Source: a virus. Taken from it: a DNA stretch of 34,098 nucleotides. The position numbers and the translations under genes are program-made. Below, piece after piece: positions 1 to 7,125 of this stretch (position 1 is the first letter of the stretch; every line of letters begins with the position of its first letter). Where the stretch lies: positions 1 to 34,098 of the IMG/VR virus record IMGVR_UViG_3300023178_000156; one strand, 5' to 3'. The notes under the pieces were generated by a model that was not told where the DNA came from, ran no database searches, and saw only the letters and a program-made list of their open reading frames with translations.

Positions 1-2
1 AT

Positions 3-743
3 GACTATAACAGTGGAACTGTAAGATTCCAAATCAATGGTTCTTCAAGTTACACATTTGCGAATACATGGATAAACATCGGTGGTGGCGGTGTCGGTAT
101 CTATGATGGATATAACGGTGCTCACTTCTATCCAAACAATGCTACAAACTATGGTTCTTGGAACTTCTTAGGTAGCAGAAATGGTTGGAGAGGTATTGCA
201 TTCTCTGATGCTGGATATGACCCACACTTAATGTGGGATAGTTCAGGTAATGGTGGCTGGTATCATGAAGATCTAGGTCGTTGGTTATTCTATCATAGCC
301 GTAGCAGAAACTGTACTGGTGTTGCTTCATCAAGTACTGTTTCTGGTTATCGTATGAGAGTTAACGGTTCGCTTTACTGTAATGGTAATGTCGTTGCTTA
401 TTCTGATAGACGTAAGAAAAAGAATATCGTAACAATTGATAATGCTCTTGATAAAGTATTACAATTACGTGGTGTGTATTACGAAAGAATTGAAGACCTA
501 GTTGATGAACGTGATGACCTTTATAAAGGTCGTCAAGTTGGTATGATTGCTCAAGAGGTCCTAGAAATTGTACCTGAGGTTGTATCATACGCTGAAGAAC
601 TTGATGAATATGCACTTGATTATCCGAAGATGGTCGGTCTGCTTGTCGAGGCTCATAAAGACCAACAAGAGATTATAAATAACCAACAAGAACAAATTGA
701 TGAATTAAAGAAACTTGTGAATACATTAATGGAGAAACTATAA
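3..743 (+). CDS. Tail fibre/spike C-terminal part with S74 intramolecular chaperone (5' partial)
   Basis: The reading frame is open to the window edge, so the N-terminus is missing. The visible part is rich in Gly, Asn, Ser and Tyr, as in beta-structured fibre shafts. The motif SDRRKKKNI (Ser codon at 402-404) matches the SDxRLKxxI signature of the peptidase S74 / endosialidase chaperone domain. In that family the domain trimerises the fibre and then cuts itself off at the Ser, using a Ser-Lys dyad; here the Lys is five residues after the Ser. Downstream come VGMIAQEVLEIVPEVV, also typical of S74, and a C-terminal Gln/Glu-rich coiled coil (HKDQQEIINNQQEQI). Role inferred: receptor-binding tail fibre matured by autoproteolysis. 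The Leu usual before the dyad Lys is Lys here. Confidence 0.88.
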   Translation, partial: DYNSGTVRFQINGSSSYTFANTWINIGGGGVGIYDGYNGAHFYPNNATNYGSWNFLGSRNGWRGIAFSDAGYDPHLMWDSSGNGGWYHEDLGRWLFYHSRSRNCTGVASSSTVSGYRMRVNGSLYCNGNVVAYSDRRKKKNIVTIDNALDKVLQLRGVYYERIEDLVDERDDLYKGRQVGMIAQEVLEIVPEVVSYAEELDEYALDYPKMVGLLVEAHKDQQEIINNQQEQIDELKKLVNTLMEKL

Positions 744-744
744 A

Positions 745-1179
745 ATGGCTTTAATTAAAGAATACGAAATACCAGGTACTGGTTTATCTGCAGCGAATGC
801 TTATTTCGTTGTGACAGATGTAAAAGTACACAAAAGAATGCATGACTATAAAACACCTGTAGATACTTCTGACCCTACTGGTTATACAAACGGTGGAGTT
901 TGGGACGAAGGAACTGAGGTTCACTGGAAAGCAGGTTATATTGGTCATATCTACTTAACTATTTGGGCTAGTAAAGAAGCTCGAGAAAATGACCAGAAAC
1001 CTATTGGTATGGCTGGTGTTGATGCAACTGAAGTAGAGGCCGAAGTACATATTGGTACAAAAGGGCTTGACCACAGATGTGTATTTTTTGTTGATGTAGA
1101 TTCTGCAGATAACTATATCACACAGGCTTATACATACCTCAAAACATTAGATTATTTTGAGGGTGCAACTGAGGATTAA
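745..1179 (+). CDS. Hypothetical virion-associated protein, 144 aa
   Basis: The ATG lies one base after the stop of the fibre gene, with GGAGAAAC just upstream, so the two are probably co-translated. I do not recognise the family. The protein (starts MALIKEYEIPGTG) is soluble and of mixed composition, with no signal peptide or membrane segment. Segments such as HWKAGYIGHIYLTIWASKEA and EAEVHIGTKGLD suggest a small beta-rich fold. Position between a tail fibre and two small paralogous proteins suggests a fibre accessory or baseplate-associated role, but the sequence does not show one. Confidence 0.75.
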   Translation: MALIKEYEIPGTGLSAANAYFVVTDVKVHKRMHDYKTPVDTSDPTGYTNGGVWDEGTEVHWKAGYIGHIYLTIWASKEARENDQKPIGMAGVDATEVEAEVHIGTKGLDHRCVFFVDVDSADNYITQAYTYLKTLDYFEGATED

Positions 1180-1217
1180 TAAATATAACTATCCAAATTA
1201 ATTAACGGAGAAAAGAA

Positions 1218-1634
1218 ATGGCACTATCATATACATGGAAAATTACCGCCCTTAAGAAAAAGGACCAGGTAAATAGTGAAGGCGCAACACTCGAAGGTGC
1301 AGTGGTCCAAACTTATTGGGAAGCTGAAGGTACTGACGAGAGTGGAAATAAAGCATCATTCCAAGGTGCAACTCCTTTTTCAGCAGAAAATGTACCATCT
1401 GGTTCGTTTGTTGCTTTTGAGGAATTGACTGAGGAAAATGTTATTTCTTGGGTACAAAACATTGTTGACAATGACCCAGGTTATGCGGCTCACATTGAAG
1501 AAAGAATTAGAGCTGAGATTGATAAAACAATCGTTGAAGATGTCACGGAAGGTTCACTTCCTTGGTCTGACGGTTCTGAAGTCACTCCAGACCCTGAAGT
1601 TCTTGATTCTGAAGACGAAGAAGAAGTAGAATAA
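1218..1634 (+). CDS. Small conserved phage protein, paralogue A, 138 aa
   Basis: Preceded by AACGGAGAAAAGAA, a good ribosome site. The N-terminal ~85 residues contain SYTWKIT, KDQVNSEGATLEGAVV, VAFEELTEENVISWVQN and align along their length with the next gene (SYSW-type start, RDQVNSDGVTLENAVV, VAFDSLTEELVIGWIEN). This is a tandem duplication. The C-terminal ~50 residues are strongly acidic (ending SEDEEEVE), include SLPWSDG, and are shorter in the partner. The pattern resembles a small uncharacterised protein family common in marine T4-like phages (DUF7936-like, from memory). Function unknown; a tail or fibre accessory role is inferred from position only. Confidence 0.8.
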   Translation: MALSYTWKITALKKKDQVNSEGATLEGAVVQTYWEAEGTDESGNKASFQGATPFSAENVPSGSFVAFEELTEENVISWVQNIVDNDPGYAAHIEERIRAEIDKTIVEDVTEGSLPWSDGSEVTPDPEVLDSEDEEEVE

Positions 1635-1648
1635 TCTAGGAATAACAA

Positions 1649-1981
1649 ATGACCTATTCCTGGACCATTATAAAGTTTGAAACCAGAGACCAAGTCAATT
1701 CTGATGGCGTCACTTTGGAGAATGCTGTCGTCACTGTAAAGTGGAAACGCGACGGGGTTGATTCAAATGGTACAACAGGTTCAGTTTTGGGCTACACCGT
1801 CCTCTCAGCAGAGACTGTAGCCCAAGGCGATTTTGTTGCATTTGACTCTCTTACAGAAGAATTGGTTATCGGCTGGATTGAAAACTCACTTAGCGCGGAA
1901 AGATTGGCTGAATATAATACAGCAATTCAAGAGCAAATCAATAAACAATCTTCCACAGAGCGCACCCCGCCTTGGGCATAA
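1649..1981 (+). CDS. Small conserved phage protein, paralogue B, 110 aa
   Basis: The second copy of the tandem pair, starting 14 bases after paralogue A with AGGA upstream of the ATG. It retains the Y-S-W start, the DQVNSDG-TLENAVV strand and the FVAFDSLTEELVIGWIEN helix. It ends in a short tail (TERTPPWA) that aligns with SLPW in copy A, where an acidic extension follows. It is the last gene before a strong sigma70 promoter, so it probably ends one transcription unit. Function unknown. Confidence 0.8.
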   Translation: MTYSWTIIKFETRDQVNSDGVTLENAVVTVKWKRDGVDSNGTTGSVLGYTVLSAETVAQGDFVAFDSLTEELVIGWIENSLSAERLAEYNTAIQEQINKQSSTERTPPWA

Positions 1982-1987
1982 AAACGG

Positions 1988-2016
1988 TTGACAACTGACA
2001 TAAATAGTGTTATAAT
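1988..2016 (+). promoter_or_regulatory. Sigma70 promoter for the glycan cassette
   Basis: TTGACA (1988-1993), a 17-base spacer and TATAAT (2011-2016): both hexamers match consensus with ideal spacing. It stands in the gap after paralogue B and ~42 bases before the start at 2058. Most structural genes here lack such a promoter, so the downstream genes are probably readable by unmodified host polymerase. A weaker late-like box, CATAAATA, overlaps at 2000-2007. Confidence 0.85.
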
Positions 2017-2057
2017 ACACTTAAAACTTTAGAATATTTTTATATAATGGAGAAAAT

Positions 2058-3095
2058 ATGCATGATTTGCGCCACCATGGCCTTGTACATTACGCCCTGA
2101 AAAGAGGCGGAAGTATCCATCCAATTACACTACCTAAGGAATTAACTGGCGAAACTGGGATTATGAATCCTTCCATTTACGTACATAATGGAAAGATTCT
2201 ATTAAATGTTCGCCATGTCAATTATACACTTTACCATTCAGAAGGTAAAAAATTCCCACATACTTGGGGTCCTCTCCAATATATCCACCCAGAAAATGAT
2301 GTATGTCTAGCGACACATAATGTAATGTGTGAGTTAGATACAAATATGAACATGCTCAGTGCTGGTCGTATCAAAATGAATCTGGATACAGGTGAACCAA
2401 CTTGGAATTTTATCGGTTTAGAAGATGGTAGATTATTCTGTTGGGAAGACCGACTTTTCCTTTGTGGAGTTCGTAGAGATTGCTACGACGATAAAGGTAA
2501 AGGTCGTATGGAAATGTGTGAAATAGAATTTATTGATGGTTTATGGCAGGAGGTTTCACGTAATCCTATACCGGCTCCTGGTGACGATGGCACATATTGT
2601 GAAAAGAACTGGATGCCAATCCTTGATATGCCATGGCATTTTGTCAAATGGTGTAATCCAACCGAAGTTATTAAATACGATATTGACACAAGAACAACAA
2701 CTACAGTTCACTTAGATGAGTCATCAAGAATAGATGCTCCGCGTGATTATAGAGGTGGTTCACAAGTAGTTCCTATTGGTGATAATAAACGACTTGCATT
2801 TACTCACGAGATTGATTTATTAAAAGACCCATTTTATAGAAAAGATGGTCATTATAATCATCGTATTCTTGTATGGGACGAAGATTGGAATATCATTCAT
2901 AAAACAGAGGATTTCCATTTTATGGGAACTCAAATTGACCCAACTACAGGTTATGAATATAATATTGAATTTGTGACAGGTATGTGTTTTCTGAATGGAA
3001 ATGTTTATATTAGTTATGGTTATCAGGATAATGGTACATTTATTTTGAAAATGCCAGAAAAAGTATTTTTTGATTTTGTAGGGAGGCTGGCATAA
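2058..3095 (+). CDS. GH130/GH43-like five-bladed beta-propeller glycan-active protein
   Basis: 345 aa, ATG with GGAG six bases upstream. Visible features are NPSIYVHNGKILLNVR (residues 37-52) and GLEDGRLF (120-127), which match the N-terminal strand and the E-D-x-R turn of GH130-type glycoside phosphorylases and related five-bladed propellers. Repeated W/H/D-rich blades follow. GH130 enzymes usually have EDPR; here it is EDGR. GH130 enzymes phosphorolyse beta-mannosides, but many phage relatives have no assigned substrate. It is first in an operon with a sugar-nucleotide enzyme and a methyltransferase, so a role in modifying surface glycans of host or virion is inferred. The exact reaction cannot be read from sequence. 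Confidence 0.7.
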   Translation: MHDLRHHGLVHYALKRGGSIHPITLPKELTGETGIMNPSIYVHNGKILLNVRHVNYTLYHSEGKKFPHTWGPLQYIHPENDVCLATHNVMCELDTNMNMLSAGRIKMNLDTGEPTWNFIGLEDGRLFCWEDRLFLCGVRRDCYDDKGKGRMEMCEIEFIDGLWQEVSRNPIPAPGDDGTYCEKNWMPILDMPWHFVKWCNPTEVIKYDIDTRTTTTVHLDESSRIDAPRDYRGGSQVVPIGDNKRLAFTHEIDLLKDPFYRKDGHYNHRILVWDEDWNIIHKTEDFHFMGTQIDPTTGYEYNIEFVTGMCFLNGNVYISYGYQDNGTFILKMPEKVFFDFVGRLA

Positions 3096-4321
3096 TGTTG
3101 CAAGAGTTATTGAACAAACACTGTATGGACCCAAAAAATCCGAATAAAATATTTGATTTGGCAAAAGAATATGACCGACTTGAACAAGGTGCTATGGCTG
3201 TATCTTTATATCTTAAGGCGGCCGACCTTACAGAGGATAAATTATTACAATATAAATGTATGATTGGTATTGGCAATTGCTATTGGAGACAAGGTAATAG
3301 AACATATACAGTCGAAGGTGCATTTCAAGATGCTGCAGCTCTCATTCCGGAAAGACCTGAAGCACATTATTTCCTCGCTGGTCTTTGTGCTGAAAGACAA
3401 TTATGGAAAGCCTCATATTTACATGCAAAATTAGCTAGACTATTTAATGTCAGCGATGATATCGATGTAGGATATAAAGGTCGTAAGGCTTCTGCTGTAC
3501 AGGAAGCAATTGCAAAATGGTATATTACTGGAACACAAGAAGGTAAACATGCTTTATTTGACCTCAAATTTAAATCTGTTCTTGATGATGAATTATACAA
3601 TAAAGTTAATACTCTATTAACAGGAATTTTTTATCCAGATACAATTCCATATTCTGTAAAAGATAGAGAAAGATTTAAATACCCATTCCCAGGTTTTGAT
3701 ACAATTCAAAAAAATTATTCTAAACATTTCCAAGATCTTTTTGTATTATCAGTACTGAATGGTAAACAAAATGGAACATATTTAGAGATTGGTTCCGGTG
3801 ACCCGTTCGTGCATAATAATACAGCATTACTTGAAACTGAATTTGGTTGGAAAGGAATTTCGATTGACAACCAAGGTAGTTTGTGTTATAATTTTAAAGA
3901 GAATAGAAATAATACAGTAATATGTGCTGATGCTACTGAAATCGGATATGCCGATTTATTTGACAAACATTGCATGGAGCCTGTAATTGATTATTTACAA
4001 ATAGATTGTGATGAACTTTCAGTTGATATTCTAGAAAAAATTCCATTTAATCAGTATGGGTTTAGAGTTATAACATTTGAACACGACAAATACAGACTCG
4101 GTGATGAGATTAGAGATAAGGCTAGAGAACATTTAAGACAATTTGGGTATATTCCATTGGTGAATGATGTAGCCTTTACAGAGGAGTGTTCATACGAGGA
4201 TTGGTATGTACATCCAGCATTGGTAGATATTCCAGAGAAAATGAAAACTGATAAATCAGTAAATTTTGTATGGGAATATTTTATGAAACCTTTAACTGAA
4301 GAAAATGAGAGAAAATTATGA
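3095..4321 (+). CDS. TPR domain fused to FkbM-like methyltransferase
   Basis: 408 aa; the start overlaps the previous stop by one base (TAATG). Residues ~15-120 form helical TPR-like repeats (QGAMAVSLYLKAADL, HYFLAGLCAERQLWKASY). Residues ~225-385 form a Rossmann methyltransferase: SAM-binding motif YLEIGSGDP (229-237), acidic ribose-binding residue in ISIDNQ, DYLQIDCDE (299-307) and ITFEHD (326-331), the order seen in FkbM-family O-methyltransferases. These typically methylate sugars or small molecules. It overlaps the next gene by ATGA, so the pair is translationally coupled. Inferred role: methylating a glycan built or trimmed by its neighbours. Confidence 0.75.
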   Translation: MLQELLNKHCMDPKNPNKIFDLAKEYDRLEQGAMAVSLYLKAADLTEDKLLQYKCMIGIGNCYWRQGNRTYTVEGAFQDAAALIPERPEAHYFLAGLCAERQLWKASYLHAKLARLFNVSDDIDVGYKGRKASAVQEAIAKWYITGTQEGKHALFDLKFKSVLDDELYNKVNTLLTGIFYPDTIPYSVKDRERFKYPFPGFDTIQKNYSKHFQDLFVLSVLNGKQNGTYLEIGSGDPFVHNNTALLETEFGWKGISIDNQGSLCYNFKENRNNTVICADATEIGYADLFDKHCMEPVIDYLQIDCDELSVDILEKIPFNQYGFRVITFEHDKYRLGDEIRDKAREHLRQFGYIPLVNDVAFTEECSYEDWYVHPALVDIPEKMKTDKSVNFVWEYFMKPLTEENERKL

Positions 4322-5067
4322 TAACTGTGGTCGCAACAGGTGGATTTGACCCGATTCACTCTGGTCATATTGAGTATTTAAAAGACGCAAGTACATTTGG
4401 AACAAGATTGGTCGTAGGAATTAATTCCGATAGCTGGTTAAAGCGAAAGAAAGGTAGATATTTTATGCCTTGGGAAGAGCGTGCAGCCATTGTTGAAGCA
4501 TTATCTTCTGTCGATAAAGTTCTATCGTTTGATGATAAAGATGATACTGCGATACATTGCTTGGAACAAGTTAAAACATTATATCCAAATGATACTATTA
4601 TATTCGTAAATGGTGGAGACAGAACATCAGATAATATTCCAGAAATGGCTGTGGAAGGTATTGAATTTGAGTTTGGAGTTGGTGGTGATAATAAGAAAAA
4701 TTCCTCAAGCTGGATTCTAAAAGAGTGGGCACAACCTATGGTGAAAAGAGCATGGGGTAATTATACAGTATTACATAATGGTCCTTCATGGCAAGTAAAA
4801 GAATTATCATTTGACCCCGGATTAGAATTAAGTGACCAAAGACACGAACACCGGTCGGAACATTGGCACATTGTTGATGGTATAATTGAAATGAGAATCC
4901 AAACAAAAACAAAAACCATCACACAAGAATTTGGCCCTGGCGAAAGCATTGATATTCCAAAAGGTGCTTGGCACAAAGCAAAAAATGTGGGAATTAAACC
5001 TGCAAAAGTAATTGAAGTTTGGCTAGGAAATCTTCTTTCTGAAGATGACATAGAGCGACGAGACTAA
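4318..5067 (+). CDS. Cytidylyltransferase - cupin fusion (sugar activation)
   Basis: 249 aa, two domains. Residues 1-~135 are an HxGH nucleotidyltransferase: VATGGFDPIHSGH with HSGH at 14-17, VVGINSD (32-38), and a Lys/Ser-rich KKNSSS (126-131) where the RTxGISTT element usually sits. This is close to RfaE/HldE- and TagD-type enzymes that make CDP- or ADP-activated polyols and heptoses. Residues ~141-240 are a cupin of the mannose-6-phosphate isomerase type II / ManC C-terminal kind: WGNYTVLHNG, then QRHEHRSEHWHIVDG (174-188) with metal-binding His/Glu, and KGAWHKAKN. The fusion suggests coupled isomerisation and nucleotidyl transfer in sugar supply. The substrate is unknown. Confidence 0.82.
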   Translation: MITVVATGGFDPIHSGHIEYLKDASTFGTRLVVGINSDSWLKRKKGRYFMPWEERAAIVEALSSVDKVLSFDDKDDTAIHCLEQVKTLYPNDTIIFVNGGDRTSDNIPEMAVEGIEFEFGVGGDNKKNSSSWILKEWAQPMVKRAWGNYTVLHNGPSWQVKELSFDPGLELSDQRHEHRSEHWHIVDGIIEMRIQTKTKTITQEFGPGESIDIPKGAWHKAKNVGIKPAKVIEVWLGNLLSEDDIERRD

Positions 5068-5068
5068 G

Positions 5069-5076
5069 TATAAATA
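5069..5076 (+). promoter_or_regulatory. T4-type late promoter box
   Basis: An exact TATAAATA octamer just after the cytidylyltransferase stop and 32 bases before the next ATG. In T4 this single -10 element is read by the phage late sigma factor gp55. It marks the return from the sigma70-driven glycan cassette to late virion genes. Confidence 0.55.
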
Positions 5077-5107
5077 ATCTTACAAAATAAATTATTGGGA
5101 TTACGTA

Positions 5108-5353
5108 ATGGCTATTTCATTTACATCTTCATCAACATTTAATGTAAGCAATAAATACATTGGTACTATAGAGGCTACACAAGATGGTGGAGAGGACATA
5201 TCTTTTTCAACTGATAGTGCTGATATTATTATTAGTGAGAATGGTACCTGTCAATTTTTAGTTGGGCAATTGGCTGGAACTTATAATTTTACAATTACAG
5301 CAACAAGTGCATCAGAATCCGAAAGTCAAAACATTACGGTCACAGTAGTATAA
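5108..5353 (+). CDS. Small Ig/cadherin-like adhesin domain protein, 81 aa
   Basis: A single beta-sandwich-like domain: alternating hydrophobic strands, the motif GTCQFLVGQLAGTYNFTITA, and a terminal strand SQNITVTVV. This matches the last strands of cadherin- or Ig-like repeats (x-G-x-Y-x-F/L-x-I/V-T-A). No signal peptide. A Thr/Ser-rich start (ISFTSSSTFNVS) is typical of phage tail decorations. It probably decorates the tail or fibre; no specific ligand can be inferred. Confidence 0.7.
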   Translation: MAISFTSSSTFNVSNKYIGTIEATQDGGEDISFSTDSADIIISENGTCQFLVGQLAGTYNFTITATSASESESQNITVTVV

Positions 5354-5356
5354 ATA
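5349..5356 (+). promoter_or_regulatory. T4-type late promoter box
   Basis: TATAAATA overlapping the stop codon of the 81-aa gene, ~34 bases upstream of the next start, with further AT-rich sequence and the ribosome site TAGGAGACGA. The exact octamer could occur by chance in AT-rich DNA; position supports function. Confidence 0.5.
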
Positions 5357-5389
5357 TAATAATAACTGCTAATAGTCTAGGAGACGAAG

Positions 5390-6382
5390 ATGGCAATTAA
5401 GGTCAATGGCGTAACTGCCATAAACAATTCTAAAGTACTTCAAAATATTGGAAGAGCAGATAACTGTAGATATAATGATTTCCATCCTGCAGGAATTGTT
5501 GATATGGGTACCAGTACACAAATTACCAACGGAGATCCAGTAAAGTCTAAAACATTAACAGCAGATACAACTTTTACACATTCTAAGATCTTAAATTCCC
5601 CTAATTGCGAAATACTTTTGCATCTGGATTTAAGTACTGACGGTTGGACTCCAACATTTCCATCAAATTATAATTTTCCAGCAACCCCAGCTTGGTCGGC
5701 TCATAGATACTGGATGATAACAATACTTGAACGCACCACCGACGGTGGCGCATATCTATGCACAGCACAAGGCTTTGATGAAGGTCCATATTCTGGTTCA
5801 GGTTTAGGTGGAAGTGGAGCATTTTTAACCTCTACATGGACCACACCAAATGGGTGGCGCACACAAGATATTTACTATTCTGGATACGGATTTCCAGAAA
5901 CATATTGTTATATTTCATTCCAGCATGATGCTGCAAATCAAAGAGTCATTGTCACTTATGCTCACGGCAACAGTAGTCAACCAACACAGTTTCAGCCCGC
6001 CGTCTATGTGACCTATGGTGGATTAAGCAATATTTCTACTGTTAGAGTTCAATATAATGTACAATCACAATCTTGTATTGGAGATTGTAATGCAAGTAAT
6101 TATGGATTCGGCCCGACACCAGTACAGGATAATAAACTTTCTGGCTCATATTATACACTTTCTGGTTTAGGAACACAAACATTTGCCTGGATGGCACAAG
6201 CAAACCCAAATACTTTTCAAAATAATGATACAACCACAACAGCAGATTTTAGTTCAGCAAATCCAGATTTTCGCATTGAAATTGTTGATAGTGTAGAAGG
6301 AACATTTACCTCGACTTCTGAAATGTCTAGTTTTCATGGTGTTAATTTAAGGGCATATATAGGTACAGTACCAATTAAATAG
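5390..6382 (+). CDS. Tail fibre/adhesin-like protein, MAIK-type, paralogue 1
   Basis: 330 aa; strong site TAGGAGACGAAG before the ATG. The N-terminus MAIKVNGVTAINNSKVLQNI is the short attachment-like motif seen in marine phage fibre proteins. Residues ~55-110 hold a strand pair ending FPATPAWSAHRYWMITI, a module also present in the genes at 6392 and 7125. The C-terminal 200 residues are Gly/Ser/Tyr/Thr-rich with QSCIGDCNAS (possible disulphide). No membrane segment or signal peptide. Inferred: a tail fibre or receptor-binding accessory subunit. Confidence 0.72.
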   Translation: MAIKVNGVTAINNSKVLQNIGRADNCRYNDFHPAGIVDMGTSTQITNGDPVKSKTLTADTTFTHSKILNSPNCEILLHLDLSTDGWTPTFPSNYNFPATPAWSAHRYWMITILERTTDGGAYLCTAQGFDEGPYSGSGLGGSGAFLTSTWTTPNGWRTQDIYYSGYGFPETYCYISFQHDAANQRVIVTYAHGNSSQPTQFQPAVYVTYGGLSNISTVRVQYNVQSQSCIGDCNASNYGFGPTPVQDNKLSGSYYTLSGLGTQTFAWMAQANPNTFQNNDTTTTADFSSANPDFRIEIVDSVEGTFTSTSEMSSFHGVNLRAYIGTVPIK

Positions 6383-6391
6383 GTTTAAGAT

Positions 6392-6871
6392 ATGGCAATA
6401 AAAATCAATAATATTGAGATAATGGACGATTGGACTTCTTCTTATGTTATATTGGAGGATTTGAATAATATCCAAGGAACATATCAGGGTTGCATGCGCG
6501 TCAGCGAAAGTAGCTATGGTATTAGTGATGGTGGTCCTTTCAGGATGTCTTTCGGCGGCGACTATACACGTATGTCTGTTTCTAGTCAAAACATAACGAT
6601 TACTATGCCAGATTATGGGTCGCCCGCCGGTGACCCAAGATCTGGAGGTAATTCTGGTTCAAATTTAAACGCACACGCAGGTGGTGGTTATGCAGTATTA
6701 TTCGATATGAGCAGTAATGGTTATGACATTACATGGCCTACAGAATATAAGTGGCCTAATGATTCTGAACCAGATTGGACAACTGCAAGATATTGGTATA
6801 TACACACAGTTTGCTATTCAACAAGTATTATATTTGCTACCGCAACACCATTCGATGCACTTTCAACGTAG
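6392..6871 (+). CDS. Short fibre-like protein, MAIK-type, paralogue 2
   Basis: 159 aa, starting 9 bases after the previous stop. It shares the MAIK-I-N start and the module ITWPTEYKWP ... EPDWTTARYWYI with its neighbours, but stops shortly after that module, so it lacks the long C-terminal region of the others. Central Gly/Ser-rich linker (GGNSGSNLNAHAGGG). It may be a trimmed derivative of a longer fibre gene or a functional small subunit; no broken remnant of a longer C-terminus is evident downstream. Confidence 0.68.
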   Translation: MAIKINNIEIMDDWTSSYVILEDLNNIQGTYQGCMRVSESSYGISDGGPFRMSFGGDYTRMSVSSQNITITMPDYGSPAGDPRSGGNSGSNLNAHAGGGYAVLFDMSSNGYDITWPTEYKWPNDSEPDWTTARYWYIHTVCYSTSIIFATATPFDALST

Positions 6872-6879
6872 GATATAAG

Positions 6880-7125
6880 ATGGCTTTTACAGGAAACTCA
6901 ATTAATATAGAATTTACACTTACAGATAACACAGGTAATACATCTCCTGTATACCAGTCTGTTAAGGAACTAGAACCGATTGATATGCCAGACCAAATAA
7001 GTTTAATTAAAGACGTGGCAAAAGGGATTTTAACAAGTTCTGCAAATACAATTGTTTCGGTAGCATGGACACATTCATGTGGTCGATGTGAGACTAACGG
7101 TTTATTAGAAAGAGGTGGTGAATAA
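6880..7125 (+). CDS. Small hypothetical protein in fibre cluster, 81 aa
   Basis: The start is placed at the ATG at 6880 (MAFTGNSINIEF), which follows the previous stop by eight bases and has GGATATAAG upstream. A longer in-frame opening from 6775 would lie inside the preceding gene. Beta-rich first half, then SVAWTHSCGRCETNGLL with a C-x2-C pair that could bind metal or form a disulphide. It ends in TAATG overlap with the next gene, so expression is coupled. Function unknown. Confidence 0.65.
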   Translation: MAFTGNSINIEFTLTDNTGNTSPVYQSVKELEPIDMPDQISLIKDVAKGILTSSANTIVSVAWTHSCGRCETNGLLERGGE

